Assembly (NCBI GenBank): GCA_963921825.1
Contig: OY997591.1
Location: 31,517,825-31,581,824 of the forward strand
Reading direction: 5' to 3'
DNA length: 64,000 bases
Source: Erodium maritimum
Taxonomy: Eukaryota; Streptophyta; Magnoliopsida; Geraniales; Geraniaceae
Each line of letters starts with the position of its first letter. Positions within the stretch are counted from its first letter, which is position 1. Below, piece by piece: positions 10,739 to 23,005 of the stretch. The notes beneath the pieces are model-generated. The model was not told where the DNA came from. It worked only from the letters and a program-made list of their open reading frames with translations, and made no database searches. The position numbers and the translations under genes were made by a program.

Positions 10739-11584
10739 TGTTGGAAAAATGGCTCCTCTTGTGAGTTTTGTGTTTTACCCAAAGTCCCACATCGAAAGTG
10801 TGATTCTATTTTGGAGAGATTATAATAACTTCCTTCTCCTTCATTATTCAAGACATGTTGGTGGGCTCTATGGAGTTGGGCCGGACCGGGCCTCGCGCAT
10901 CGTCGCTGTCGTTCGTCTGGGTCGGGATGGGCCGGACTCGGGCTCGGGTGGAGCCCTTACAGGGCGGGCTAAACCAGGACAAAATATTTCTTTTTGGACA
11001 TTTATTTTTATGATTCTCTTTAAAGACTTTTTAAAACCGTTTTGAACAAGTCGTGACGTTAAGGTCAAGTGGGTTCCGTTTTTCCTGATTCGTTGAAACG
11101 GAAAATATGATAACTTAATTATGGTTTTAAGTGGGTTTCGTTTCTTCTGATTCCTTGAAACGGAAAATCTGATAATTTAAATATGGTTTTACGTTTATAC
11201 CCCTACGCTTGTCAGCCTGTAAATACTTGGTTCTGGAACTTTTGTTTTCCACGATTTCCATACATTCCAGAGCCAAACTTATACTCTTATTTTTTCTTCA
11301 CTTTACTACGTTCGATTTTTGGTTACTGTTCCGCTGAATCCACATCTAGTGGAGCGAGTTGGAGTGCTGCTGGGTAGAGTTGTGTCAACCTTGGGAAGAA
11401 ACCGCTGCTGATCGCCACCACGGTCATGCTGGAATTTTGCTTTCAAGTCAGTTGTCTTTACTGCCACGTCACAACTTTAGTTTTCGTTTCTACACGTCAA
11501 CCTTGTTGGTCATTTCCATTTTATGCTTTGTTTGTTTCATTCTATTCTGCAAATCGTTTCAGTTTTGTATATATTAGTCCAACA
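10739..11584 (+). repeat. 5' LTR of copia B
   Basis: It opens TGTTGGAAAAATGG and closes TTAGTCCAACA. It contains CAAAGTCCCACATCG, a motif common near the start of plant copia LTRs. A GC-rich patch lies at about 10860-10980, with duplicated GATTC(G/C)TTGAAACGGAAAA motifs at about 11085 and 11145. A TATA-like TATAAATACTT equivalent is clearer in the 3' LTR. It matches 27328-28190 throughout with substitutions and small indels. Confidence 0.9.
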
Positions 11585-11833
11585 ATTTGAAAGCAAAAAT
11601 TATTAGTATACCGTGAACTGCAATGACGAACATGAACATAAATATGAACATGCATGCAAACTTGAATTTTATGCCTGCTCTTGCTACTCGTACTATGCAT
11701 GGTTTTTCCCGTGTTTAACCTCTCGACAGTACTAATTACCGTCACTGGTCTAAAAAATTGATGATGTTTTTCGAATAAATGGGCATTGATTACGTGTTGT
11801 TGAGTGACCCCCCCCCCCCCCCCCCATATCTAT
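11585..11833 (+). other. Copia B leader with an 18-C homopolymer
   Basis: The expected TGGTATCAGAGC primer site is not present directly after the LTR. The sequence there is ATTTGAAAGC, possibly an eroded site. A run of 18 C residues spans 11808-11825, immediately before the first recognisable gag codons. Such a run is prone to length error in replication and sequencing. Confidence 0.6.
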
Positions 11834-12650
11834 TTCTACTAACACTAGTGCCACTCCCTTAATTGCCTCTATTATTAGGGACAATGAGGCCAAACTCAAT
11901 AAATTTACTAAGGACAACAAAACTGCATGGTGCCAGATTCTGAGTTCTGTCACCAACACCCTGTTCAACTTGCTTTATGTTCACAAGTCTGCCAAATTTA
12001 TTTGGGAGACTTTGGAGAAGAAGTATGGGGCTGACGATACTAGGAAGAAGAAGTACGTCCTGGGAAAGTGGCTAGCCTTCTAGATGGTTGTCAACAAATC
12101 GATCATGGATTAGGTCCACGTTTACAAGGACCCATCCGCCGTTGTTGTCAATGCGGGGATGGAGGTAAGCAAGGTGTTCCTCTCCCATGTGCTGTAGGAG
12201 AAGTTTCCACCGTTGTGGAAGTACTACCGCAACTACCTCAAACACAGAGAGAAGGATCTAACGCTTCAAGAGCTTTTTAGTCATATGAAGATCGAGGAAG
12301 CGAACCGTTTGAAGGACGTCCAAAGTTCCTTCCCAGAACCTTTTTTGCCACCAACAGAAAAGGACAACATCGAGGAGTCCGGAGGGCCGTCTCTTTAGGA
12401 CAATTTCAAACCGAAGCCTAAGACCAATGAAGCTCCCAAGCGAGGACCTCCCAACAACCGCAACAAGTTCGTGGATTCCTCCACTGTTAGTCGAAAACTG
12501 AAGTAGAATTTGTTGTGCTATGTTTGCGGACAAGCTGGACACAAGGCTTACCAGTTTGTTCAACGTCAAGACTTTAAGAAGAATGGTGCAAAGGCTTACA
12601 TTGCTAAAGATGATGGCATCATAGCTGCTGTAGTAGTATAGGCCATGCTG
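11834..12650 (+). pseudogene. Copia B gag remnant
   Basis: The frame reads from ISTNTSATPLIASIIRD through an alpha-helical gag core (FIWETLEKKYG, KYVLGKWLAF, LWKYYRNYLKHREKDLTLQE) typical of copia capsid regions. It ends in a zinc knuckle at 12516-12557. That knuckle reads CYVCGQAGHKAYQF: Cys, Cys and His are in place but the last Cys is Phe. Several in-frame stops (for example after KWLAF and after SHVL) make it non-functional. The start codon lies in or near the C tract and is not certain. Confidence 0.8.
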
Positions 12651-12659
12651 GTTCACAAC

Positions 12660-14090
12660 TAAGAAACATGTCTAGTATACCCGCATTATCTACCTCTGAA
12701 CTCTCGAAGTGTGAAGTTTGCGTAGAGGTTAGGTTTTCTAAGAAACCTTGTAAACCCGTAATCATAAGACACACGAACCTTCTTGAATTAATCCACACCG
12801 ATCTTGCAGATTTCAAGAACACTTGGAGCAAGGGAGGCAAACATTATTATGTTACCTTCATCACGAGAGTTTATCTTCTCAAGTAAAAGGATGAAGCTGA
12901 AGAGATGTTCATAAAGTATAAGAATGAGGTAGAAAACCAACTCGAGAGAAAGATCAAGAGAGTTAGATACGATAGAGGAGGGGAGTATGGCTCAAACTTC
13001 TTGAAAGATGTTTGTGAATCGAATGATATCATTCATGAAACCAGTGCACCATACATGCCTAAAAAAATGGAGTATTTGAACGTAGGAACCGGACGCTGAA
13101 GAACATGAGATGCTTCAAAGTTCGGCCTTCTTGATGAGATGTGGGGGGAAGATGTCTTATCTTCTTGCCACATACTTAACCGTGTGCCACACAAAATGCT
13201 TGATAAGATTCACTACGAGTTATGGAATGTTTACGCTCCTAACCTTATGTTTTTCAGAGTGTGGGGGTGTTTGGAGAAATTAGGCCTAACTGACCCTAAG
13301 AGAACCAATATCAGATCCAAGACTTATGATTGCATATTCATAGGCTCTAAACAACACGACGTATCATTTTATGTCTCCTGATGACCGCTCAATTTCTGAG
13401 GCTAGAGATGTTGAGTTCTTTGAACACATCTTTCCAATGAAGAGGAACATCATTTTTGATCCAGTTGAACCCACTATCCCTTTTCCTTCGCTTTGTGATA
13501 GGTGGATTGCCGAAATCTCTACTTCGCGTGGTTATGCTGAAGAACCAATGAGAAGTAAGAGATCCAAGACTAAGAAGAACTTTGGAGAAAACTTCATTAC
13601 CTCTTTTTTCTCTGAAGTTGATCTTGAGGATGTTGTTTCAGACGAGCTAGTTTCAATCTTCCTGTTAGAAGAAAATCCGAAGACATATGGTGAGGCTTTG
13701 AGGTCTGTTTATGCTAACCTTTGGAAAGAAGCTATCAAGGCTGAACTTGATTCTATTGTATGGAAACAGACTTGGGATTTCGTAAACTTACCTAAGGGTT
13801 CCAAAACCATTAGTAGTAAGTGGGTCTTTAAGAAAAAGATGAGACCCGATGGTACAATAGAGAGGTTCAAGGAGAGACTCGTGGTTAGATGTTATATACA
13901 AAGAAATGACTTCGATTACTTCGACACGTAGTCTCTTGTGACCAAGATTGCAACAATGAGGTCTCTTGTCGCTTTTGCTACCATTTACGGCTTGATAATT
14001 CATCATATGGATGTCAAGACCGCCTTACTGATTGGTGATCTGAAGGAAGAGATCTATATGTCGCAACCCAGGGGGTTTTGATCGATGGTC
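12660..14090 (+). pseudogene. Copia B pol remnant, integrase and first half of reverse transcriptase
   Basis: Integrase core sequence is at 12668-13100 (LELIHTDLADF with the first catalytic Asp, then RYDRGGEYGS with the second). The Glu region is degenerate. 13139-13380 holds the integrase tail (RVWGCLEKLGLTDPKR). 13690-14090 holds the reverse transcriptase start (WKEAIKAELDSI, WVFKKKMRPDGT, HHMDVKTALL, QPRGF). Frameshifts and stops occur throughout. The gene breaks off at 14102 where the gypsy LTR begins. Confidence 0.85.
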
Positions 14091-16266
14091 AAGAGAAAAA
14101 GGTGTAAGAACCGCCCCCGGTCGATCCCGGTTGAACCGGAGGTTTTTGGCGAAAGTTGACTATTACCGGAAAAGTCAACCGATGACTCTGAGAGTCATTC
14201 GGGACCTTTCCGGGACCCAAAAGCTTAGTCGTCGTTACGGTTAGCTTAGTTGGGTCATTTCCTTTCAAATGACAACTTTTGTGAAAAAGTCAAAACCGGG
14301 TCAAACTTAGTCAATTTTGGATTATTAACGAATAAAATAATAGGAGCTGAGATATTTTGGGATATGAGTCGTCCCCACATGGAAACATGTCCATGTTAGC
14401 TTGGAGGGGAAGAAAGGTGGGTTAAAAGACCAAATGGTCCCCACATAAGGACAAAAGAGAGAGAGATGGGCTAAAGGACGAAAGGGACATTTCCACCTTG
14501 AGGATACGACCACATGGGGCAAAAAATTCAGCATTTGTACTCAACATGGCCGAAATTCCTAGCTAGAGAGAGAGAGTGTGCAAAAACTCCATTGAAGCTC
14601 CTTGAAGCTTGAAGAAGAAGCAAGAGAAAGGAAGCTCCTTTTTGGCCATTTCTATACCAAGTCTCCTCAAATTTACTTCATCTTCTTCATCTCTCCATTT
14701 CCAAGAGGTTGGTATGCTTTATTTCCTCATTTGATGAAATTAATGTTGTGGGTTTGAGTAGAGATGACTTGAACTAGTGGGTTTTTGGTGTTGGATGACT
14801 TAAATGTTGATTTGTGAAGAAGAGGTGGAGTTAGATGATGGAGATAACTTGGTTTGAGTAGTTTTTGATGAAACCCACTTGGTTCTTGAAACTCTGTATG
14901 ATTTGAGGTGAAATTTGAAGTTCTAAAGCTTACAAATGGTGATTTGGAGAACCTAGAACTAGTTAGGAGCTTGTTGGAGAAATTAGATATTTTTCCTGCG
15001 ACCGGAGGCTCGCCAGAGCTTCGGCCAGTCGCCGGAATCCGGCCACTGGAGAGGGAAAGGACCGGCCATGGCTTCGTCATCCTTGGAAAGGACCGGCCAT
15101 GGTCCGACCACCTTGAACCGTGACCGGCCGGCCCGTTTTGGTCATACACGGCCATGTGTGGCCGTGGGGCCCACATGGCCGGTTTTTGGTGATTTCGTAA
15201 ATTGGACGATCGTGGGTGAACCACGGGACGATGTTTTCACGCCGGAACGAATTATGGTTGTAATTCATGAAAGTTCGGAAAAAGCGATTAGAAGCTTTAA
15301 TTGCGAAATTGGGAAGGCTCGGACCCCGGAATTGAATTATGTTAAGCGCTTTGGAAAAAATAAAGTAATGTTGGATAGATACGAATAGGGAAACTTTCGG
15401 AGTCCCGAGGGACGTTTTCCCGATTTCGGGCAAAATGGGCTTTCCGGGCCCATTTCGCCAAGTTGAGCAATTGGGATTAGTTTGGGTAATTCCCTCTTTA
15501 ATCCACACTTGAATTAGCATTAATTCGTGTATTGCTTGTAATCTTATACTTTGGACCCGAGCGCGGTGGAGGAGGAGGCCTTTGGACCGCGTGAGAGTAC
15601 GAGGAGGAAGCTAGCCAGGTCGTCAGCTACTAGGATTGGATTGCTTTCAAGGTAGGGAAGAGTAGTAAACTCCACCTTTAATTTAAAGAATGCTAATAGT
15701 ACTCCTATAGGATAATAATAACTGGAAAGGTCCTAGTTTGCATATAGGATGTGATTCACTAGAATAACCGCTTTTAATTACGATAAGAACCAGAAGAGTC
15801 TTTGCATGGATATAGGATGTGATTCACTAGTTTAACCGCTTTCAATTATTGGGAATTGTCGTGCTGGTAGAATGGTCATGTTGAGCCTTAGGATTGATTG
15901 TTGATTGTGCTTGATTGTAGTCTTTAGTCCTTAAACGTTGATGCATGTTATCTTCTTTGATTACTTTAAGAGTCATACCATGCCTTATGAATTATGATGA
16001 ATGTGATATGAATGGTTGTTCGTGATATGATTGCTTGGATGAATGTGATGAATATGATGACTGTAATATTGAATGTTGACTTGTGTTATGATCGGGTGAG
16101 TGATAGACCGATGTGGTGTGTTCGGTAAGTATGTCGGTAAGCTATGACGATGCGACATGATTGGTGTGGTATGTTGAATTGATATGGTTGGTAATGCACG
16201 ATGTGGTGTATTGTTGCTTTCCCCGATGATTAGTGTTCCGGGAAGACATCTAGACCGAGGAGTATT

Positions 16267-17953
16267 TGTTGGGTCTCGAGGTAGGGTTGGAGATGAACCA
16301 ACTCGCAGCGGAAAATCAATGAAAACCAAGAGACGATTAAACCATGAAACAACTAACAAAGAATGGATTCACAAGAGAAAAATTCAGCACTATTTCTTAC
16401 CAAAACAAGAACACCGGTTAACGAATGATTGGCTTGAGTCTCCAAGACGCCTACGTATCCACATGGGAATCAAAGCCACGTAGTTCTTCTCTTTGAGGAC
16501 TCAAGAACACAAAAATGGAGGTGGAAACTAGCCAAACCCGAAATGGCCATGGAAGAGGGAGAGAAAATGTGTTTCCTATTCTTGTCTTGTCTTTGTTATG
16601 TTGAAAAAAGATGACTTAAACATAACAAAACCCATACTTGTCCAACTAAAGGCATGGGACAAGTATGGTGTCAAGTAAGGTGTAAATAGGACAAAGTATG
16701 GCAAGACAAGATTGGGTTAGGTGGTGAATCACCAACACCTTAATCCTTGTCTTGCTTACTTAGTACTAATTAATCAAGACTTGATTAATTAGTTCCATGG
16801 GCCTTGGTTGCATGGGCCTTTCATGGGCCTCTTGGAACATGGCCCGTGGCCATTTCCAACGAGGTCCCGTGATTCGCTCATCGCCTCCATGCCTTCCATA
16901 CCGGAAATGTCCAACATTATCCGACGCGATCAATCCCAAGACTCCAAGCCTTGTCTCGATCTGTGAAGTCCTATTCACTTACGGGCGCATGACCCAAAAC
17001 CCAGTTTTGGTCATGTCCCGAGACAACTCCCTTTTGCCCATTCTCCATAAATGTGTCAATGAGTTTCATCCTCCGGTGTGACCCTTAGGTTTATGCATGT
17101 CAATAGATCAACGTAAAATCCCATTTTACTTGATCCTATTTAAGTGGCAACTAACGAGACTTTAGTATTGCCTGACACTACATAACGAATCGACCCTGTC
17201 GATTCTAACCTTTCCATCGTCCCTGTCATTATCCTTTTATCTCCGATATCCTGATTGAGATAAGGCATAGAGCCGTCATCCTTATTATTCTCAATCACCG
17301 TTCCTTGATATGTGAGATGACTGAAGATATGATACCCAGTATCATGTGCATGGCCATGCTATTCTTTCAGTCACTCTCGATCAAGCGGCCGAGAACCGAT
17401 ATCTTTCCCATACCTCAGTATGAGGGATAAATCCCTTAGCCGCCTTTCGTGTCACTCATGTAGCCCGTCCCCAAGCCAATCCTGGCCGTTATGGAAGCCC
17501 TGTTACGGACAACGTTAGGCTCAGGTCAAACTCAGTTGTTGACTACATAGCGATCACAAAGACTCTTTGGTCTAAGGATACATGACAAGCTACAACATTG
17601 AATATGTTCATGACTTAATCTATGGCACATATTCAGGGCGGGTCGTCCAATATCATGTCCCACATGATATCTATGATCAGACTCCGGAATCCTATTCCAA
17701 TGACTAACAGAACGTAAGCCATAAAGAGCCATCTTTCATACTAGTCGCTTCTAGTGAAGCTTTGTTGACTAGGGACCCATCGAGTGTGATCTATCTCGAT
17801 CTATGGTTCTATTCGCATGGTGGGCATAGATTAGAGCACACATCGATATATTACTCCAACACATAAGTAATATAAAGCCGCTTTAATTTTATTGCTAACG
17901 ATGATATATACATTTGGACATTTAGGATTGAACTACGGGCACTAAGACTAACA
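16267..17953 (-). repeat. 3' LTR of copia A copy 1
   Basis: The differences from the 5' LTR that I found are one base each near 17188, 17605, 17831 and 17926. Such near identity means a recent insertion, because the two LTRs are identical when an element inserts. Confidence 0.95.
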
Positions 17954-17967
17954 ATCTCCCACTTGCC
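17954..17967 (-). other. Polypurine tract of copia A copy 1
   Basis: On the minus strand it reads GGCAAGTGGGAGAT, directly abutting the 3' LTR. It would prime plus-strand synthesis. Confidence 0.85.
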
Positions 17968-20852
17968 TTAGTTCCAATCTAAACTCCAATATGTCCCCAT
18001 CGACTTTACATGTCTAACATGTTCAGGCAGTGACACTGCCTTAGTCAAAGGGTTGGCTATGTTATCATCTGTTGCAATATCGGTTATCTTCACTTCACCT
18101 CAGTTCAGTATTTATCTGATGAGGTGGATACGCCGCAGTACATGTTTGGATTTGTTATGCGATCTAGGCTTTTAGCTTGCGCAATGGCCCTTGTGTTGTC
18201 GCAAAATGGATTCACCGGACTGGATAGGTTTTTAATTACACCCAGCCCTGCCATGAATTTCCAAATCCACATAGCCTCCTTAGCTGCCTCTACAGCATCC
18301 ATGTACTTGGCCTCTGTCGTAGATTCGGCAATGGTATCTTGCTTTACGCTTTCCCAGCTAAAGCTCTGCCATTCAGCGTAAACACATATCCTGATTGACT
18401 TCTAAAGTCATCTGGATTTGTCTTGGAAAACTAGCGTCTACTCATCCTTCGACGACTAGTTCAGCATCATCTTTCCCCCGGGTTAGAATGATGTCTACTG
18501 GTACAACATAAGGCTTACGAGACGTCTGGTCTCATACATGTCATGGCATATATGATCGATCCTGCCCCCAGGCGCATAGGATTCTCATCATCCTTTTCAG
18601 CTCATCAGGTGTCTTAGGACACCGAGTCTTGCTGAGATGAATGCCATGACTAGTGGGTAAGAGTCCTTTCTTTGAATCAAGCATTAAGAACCTACTCAAT
18701 GCCTTGTTCACATAGGTTCCCTGACTTAAATCCAAGACCCTCTTGGTGCGATCTCTACATATCTTAATCCTTAAGATATGAGAAGCATCACCTAAGTCCT
18801 TTATTGAAAAACACTTCCTCAACCAAGCTTTAATCTCGTGCAAGGTTGGGATGTCGTTTTCAATGAGAACCAGAAAGGTAATATTGCTCCCACTAGCCTT
18901 CTTATAAACGCAAGATTCATCCTCGTTCTTGATTAAGCCAAATCCAATTACAGCTTCATCAAAACGAAGGATCCAACTCCGAGAAGTTCGTTTCAATCCA
19001 GAAATGGATTTCAACAACTTATAAATCTTTCCTTTATTCTTCGGATCGTCAAAACCTTTGGGCCGAGACATACAAACGTACTCAGTCAAATTTCCATTTA
19101 GGAAAGCGGTTTTGACATCCACTTGCCATATCTCGTAATTATGATACGCAGTTATGTCAAGAAGAATTTGGATCGATTTTGACCATAGCCACTAAGGAGA
19201 AGGTTTCCTCATAGTCAATCCATTGGATCTGCCTATAACCTTTCGCCACCAGTTGAGCTTTGTAGGTCAGAGGGTTGCCGTCCATGTCCATCTTCACCTT
19301 GAAGATCCATTTGCATCCTATGGTCCTCACACCATTGATGGGATCAACCGGTTCCCAGACTCGGTTGTCCGACATGGATTGCATTTCCTCCCTCATGGCT
19401 CCCAGCCATAACTCGGAGTTGGGCCCATACACGACTTCCTGAAAGGTGGCTGGATCATCGTGATCCACCATGACTTCATTGTCACCTCCGGATACCATAT
19501 CTTGGAGGTGGAAGATTGATCCTTTCAAATCGCCTTGGACCTTCCAGAATTGTAACAGGAATTGGTTCTTACTCTATGACAATCTCTGGCTCCTTTCTAC
19601 TGGGTTGCCAATTGGTTTAGACAGATCTGTACCATCCTGAATTTCTTCGAGTTGCACAGTCCTCCCAATGACGTCTTTGGAAACAAAACTTCTTTTCCAT
19701 AAAGACCCCACCCCAAGCGACGAACACCATGTTCTCACTGGGATTGTAGAAATAGTATCCCCTTGTTTCTTTGGGATACCACACGAAGGTGCATATCTCA
19801 GATCTTGGTTCGAGCTTAGTCGAAACCAAATGTTTCACATAAGCCTCGCAACCACAAATCTTTAGGAAGGACAAAGCGGGCATCATCCCGTACCATTTTT
19901 AAAATGGTGTCCCTTCCACACCATTCGTCGAAGCCCGATTCACTATGAATGCGGTCGTCTCTAGAGCAAAACCCCTAAAAGAGATTGGGAGATCAGTCCA
20001 ACTAATCATGGAACAGACCATTGTCTAACAATGTCCGATTTCTCCGTTTGGCTACACCTTTCAACTACAGTGACCTAGGAGGAGTCCATTCCAAAAGGAT
20101 CCCATTCTCTTTTGATGATCTAATAACTCTGTGGTCAAGTATTTTCCACCTCGATCCAATCGAAGTGCCTTAATACCTTTGTCGAGCTGGTTTTCTACTA
20201 TAGTCTTAAACTCTTTGAATTTATCAAAAGCTTCAGACTTATGTCTCACCGAATAGACATAACCATATTTACTGTAATCATCAATAAATGTGATAAAGTA
20301 GCTAAAACCCCTCCTGGCAAGTGAACTTATTGGTCTACACACATTCGAGTGTATCAGCCCCAATAATTCACCCGCCCTTTCATCGCGATCGATAAAGGGC
20401 ACTTTAGTCATTTTGCCCATCAAACAAACCTTGCACCTATCGATCGAATGGAATTCGAATGAACCTGAAAGCCCGCACTTCTGAAGTGCTGATAGGCGCT
20501 TCTTGTTTATGCGACCCAAATGACAGTACCATAACAGAGTTAGGTTTAAATCGTTGGATTTAGACCTCTTGGTATTAACGGAATATATAGAACTTGAGGC
20601 ATTGTTACCCATATCTAATATGTACAATCCTCCAACCATGTCAGTACTGGTATAAAACATATCATTGCATAGAACATTGAAAACTCCATTTCCAATATTA
20701 ACATTATATCCTTCCTTGTCAAACACGGATACAGATATAATATTCCTACTAAAAGTAGGTATGCAATATACATTATACAATACTAAGACAAGGCCTCTTG
20801 GCAAAGCAAGACTCATGGATCCTACAGCAGTTGCCACAACTCTGAGGTCCAT
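17968..20852 (-). pseudogene. Copia A copy 1 pol remnant with dead integrase and reverse transcriptase
   Basis: 20852-20061 holds the pre-integrase zinc region (H…CKVCLMGKMTKVPF) and the integrase core. The first catalytic Asp position is Asn (IHSNVCRP, codon 20343-20345), the second is kept (LDRGGKY), and the Glu position is Lys (GVAKRRNRTLL, codon 20047-20049). 19886-19617 is the integrase tail. 19528-18541 is reverse transcriptase (WIFKVKMDMDG, MDVKTAFLNGNL), in which FLVL runs straight into IENDIPTL at about 18864, so the YVDD block is missing. 18420-17970 is RNase H (DTIAESTTEAKYM, DNTRAIAQAKS, DNIANPLTKAVSL), with part of the connection domain gone. A 1-bp deletion near 20117 and several stops are also present. 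Confidence 0.88.
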
Positions 20853-21481
20853 TTCGTGCTTTCCAAATCTCTCCTACTTTCAGCCACCATATATTAGTGC
20901 ATGTGTGAGATTCAGTCATGGTATCTAATACCCATGAATCTTTGGAAGTAGAGAGATGTAGCTCTATAGAGTTAATACCGAATGAAGGCACGATCCCACC
21001 GCCCTTCCTTAGATCATCCAGGTTTCCTGATGAAGGCGCAGTCCTACTGCCCTTCTTCAGATCATCCAGGCTATTTGATGAAGGCGCAGTCCCACTGCCC
21101 TTCTTCAGATCAGCCATGAACTTCCTGTAATCCCGGTTCCAATGACCAGGCTGTTGGCAGTAGAAGCAGACATTCTCAGGTGTCTCATCTTTCCTGCCAA
21201 GTGCGCATGGGCCCAGCCCTTGCCACTTCCAATTCCCTTGTTGACCATCAGAATATCCTTGGATCCCAGATCCCTGAGATATTCTTCTCAGCAGCTGATG
21301 ACACTTCATGTAACTCTGATATGGTCTTAGAGACAGCCTTGTCAAGGACATATTCTTTGCGTTCAGACTTGAGGACTATTCTCAAAATTCTGTACCAGTC
21401 CAAATAGTTTGTCCCATTTAGCTTGACCCTGTCAAGAATGGTTTTTAATGACAAACTATTAATGTTCGCTGAATTTGCCAT
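20773..21481 (-). pseudogene. Copia A copy 1 gag remnant, shortened, zinc knuckle mutated
   Basis: It begins MANSANINSLSLKTILDR at 21481, followed by NGTNYLDWYRILRIVLKSER, the recognisable gag amino end. That frame stops at 21248. A second frame holds a zinc knuckle at 21127-21168, CFYCQQPGHWNRDY, where the fourth ligand position is Tyr instead of Cys. Only about 105 codons separate the start from the knuckle, well under the usual copia gag length, so the middle appears deleted. Downstream are three 42-48-bp repeats encoding SLDDLKKGSRTAPSS-like units. A protease-like SWVLDTM segment follows, without the intact Asp-Ser/Thr-Gly. Confidence 0.85.
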
Positions 21482-22990
21482 TTGATCTACAACAGATAAA
21501 ATTCAATCAGTAAACTGAATAAATTTTATGAAGATCAAGCTTAAACACCAACAATCAATTCTAAACCTTTAGAATCTGAAACCAAGATCCTTGATTCACT
21601 CGATTAAGCTGAACTAATGCTCACCACTTAATCGAGCTATGTAGGTAGGACTCCATCCAATCACATCCAATGTGACTCTTGGCTAGGGTATGTACTTATG
21701 TACACGACTTACCCTATCTGTTACCCTAGCTCAACCTCAGGCTGAGAATCGTAGTCGGGTCCACCAATTTTCAACTATGGCTCGTCACTATGTAGGTGCT
21801 CCGCTAATGCGCACGACACCCACATATGTCGTCCAAACCTACTACCCCGCTTTCCCATGGATGCTCCGCTAATGCGCACGACACCCATAGGACGGGGAGG
21901 TAGTAAGGTGTTGATAATTGGGAGGTATCGGACATGACCCGTTTTTACTTGTCCGGTTGTGTTTAAAACTTTGACACATCCTAGATGCGATGAGCACATC
22001 AACTACATTCCAAATGCAATGATGCCTCAAATTACATCCAATGTAATTCTTCCTTCGAACCCGTCAACTACATCCAATGTAATGACGATTCTAAGGGCTC
22101 ACACACAAGGATTAAAATTCCAATTTTATCTTTGCATGTGAGGTGATATGCTCGGTAAATAAAGTTAAGCATGCAATTCTAAAACACAGAATTAATCATG
22201 CACAAACTAAACCAAGCATAAAGCGATAAATATGCACATAATAGCCCCCTAAACTAACTCCCACTAGCTTCTTGAGCTCCACCGACTCCAAGCCGATGCC
22301 AACACCCGAAAAGCCACCAAATGACCTTTTCGCCCTTTCTTCATCTTGAGTAAAATATTACAATTTAATACACGACTCGCAGGTCGGGAATAAATAAATA
22401 TTACAAACAAGTGGTTCGACGACCACACCTTGAAAGAATAATTACACGCTAACACTAACGGCTCGCAGGCCGTGAAAAGCGATAAATAATTAAATTGAGC
22501 TCGGGGCTATTATGTACACCATGCCAACATCACATCACACATCATGTGATTTTCCGGTTTTAATTAATAGCCAAGTTTCGAAATTTTTTGATGCTCGGTT
22601 TATCGAAACCGTTCAAAAATGAAACTTTTGAACATTTGATCTTCGAGTTCGTCATGACGGTTCCAAACTCGTCATAACTAACAAAACGGTTTAGCCTTGG
22701 CATATCAACCATCCAATGGTCATGCTTGGCCTAGCTCCGTCCAACGGAGCCCCGTTCGGTCCCGGTTTCGGCTCCCCGAGAGTCCCGCTCCCGAGACCCG
22801 AAAAATCAAATTTTTTTCAAAATTTCCAGATTTGAAATAATTTTCAAAAATTCATTTTACATGCATTAAATCCATGAACAAGAATTTAAAACATGTTATC
22901 AAACAATTTAGCAAAACAACATGCCAAAAAACGAAACTTTCAAGCAAAACCGAAACTTTGAACACCGTCTTGTGAATCCCGAAGGTAGCA
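21482..22990 (-). other. Copia A copy 1 leader, about 1.5 kb, non-coding
   Basis: The long leader lies between the primer site and the gag start. It contains duplicated short blocks, for example GGTGCTCCGCTAATGCGCAC and GATGCTCCGCTAATGCGCAC near 21796 and 21860. There are also several ACATCCAATG(T/C)AAT motifs around 21660-22085. No reading frame of note is present. Confidence 0.75.
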
Positions 22991-23004
22991 CGGCTCTGAT
23001 ACCA
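22991..23004 (-). other. Primer-binding site, tRNA-iMet type (copy 1)
   Basis: On the minus strand it reads TGGTATCAGAGCCG, one base from the LTR edge. This is complementary to the 3' end of plant initiator tRNA-Met, the usual primer of plant copia elements. Confidence 0.95.
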
Positions 23005-23005
23005 C

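Noticed and set aside
16766-17732. Short frames repeated identically at about 16766, 23505, 35273 and 42047, looking like a small gene family
   Set aside because: They lie inside the copia A LTRs and repeat only because the LTRs do.
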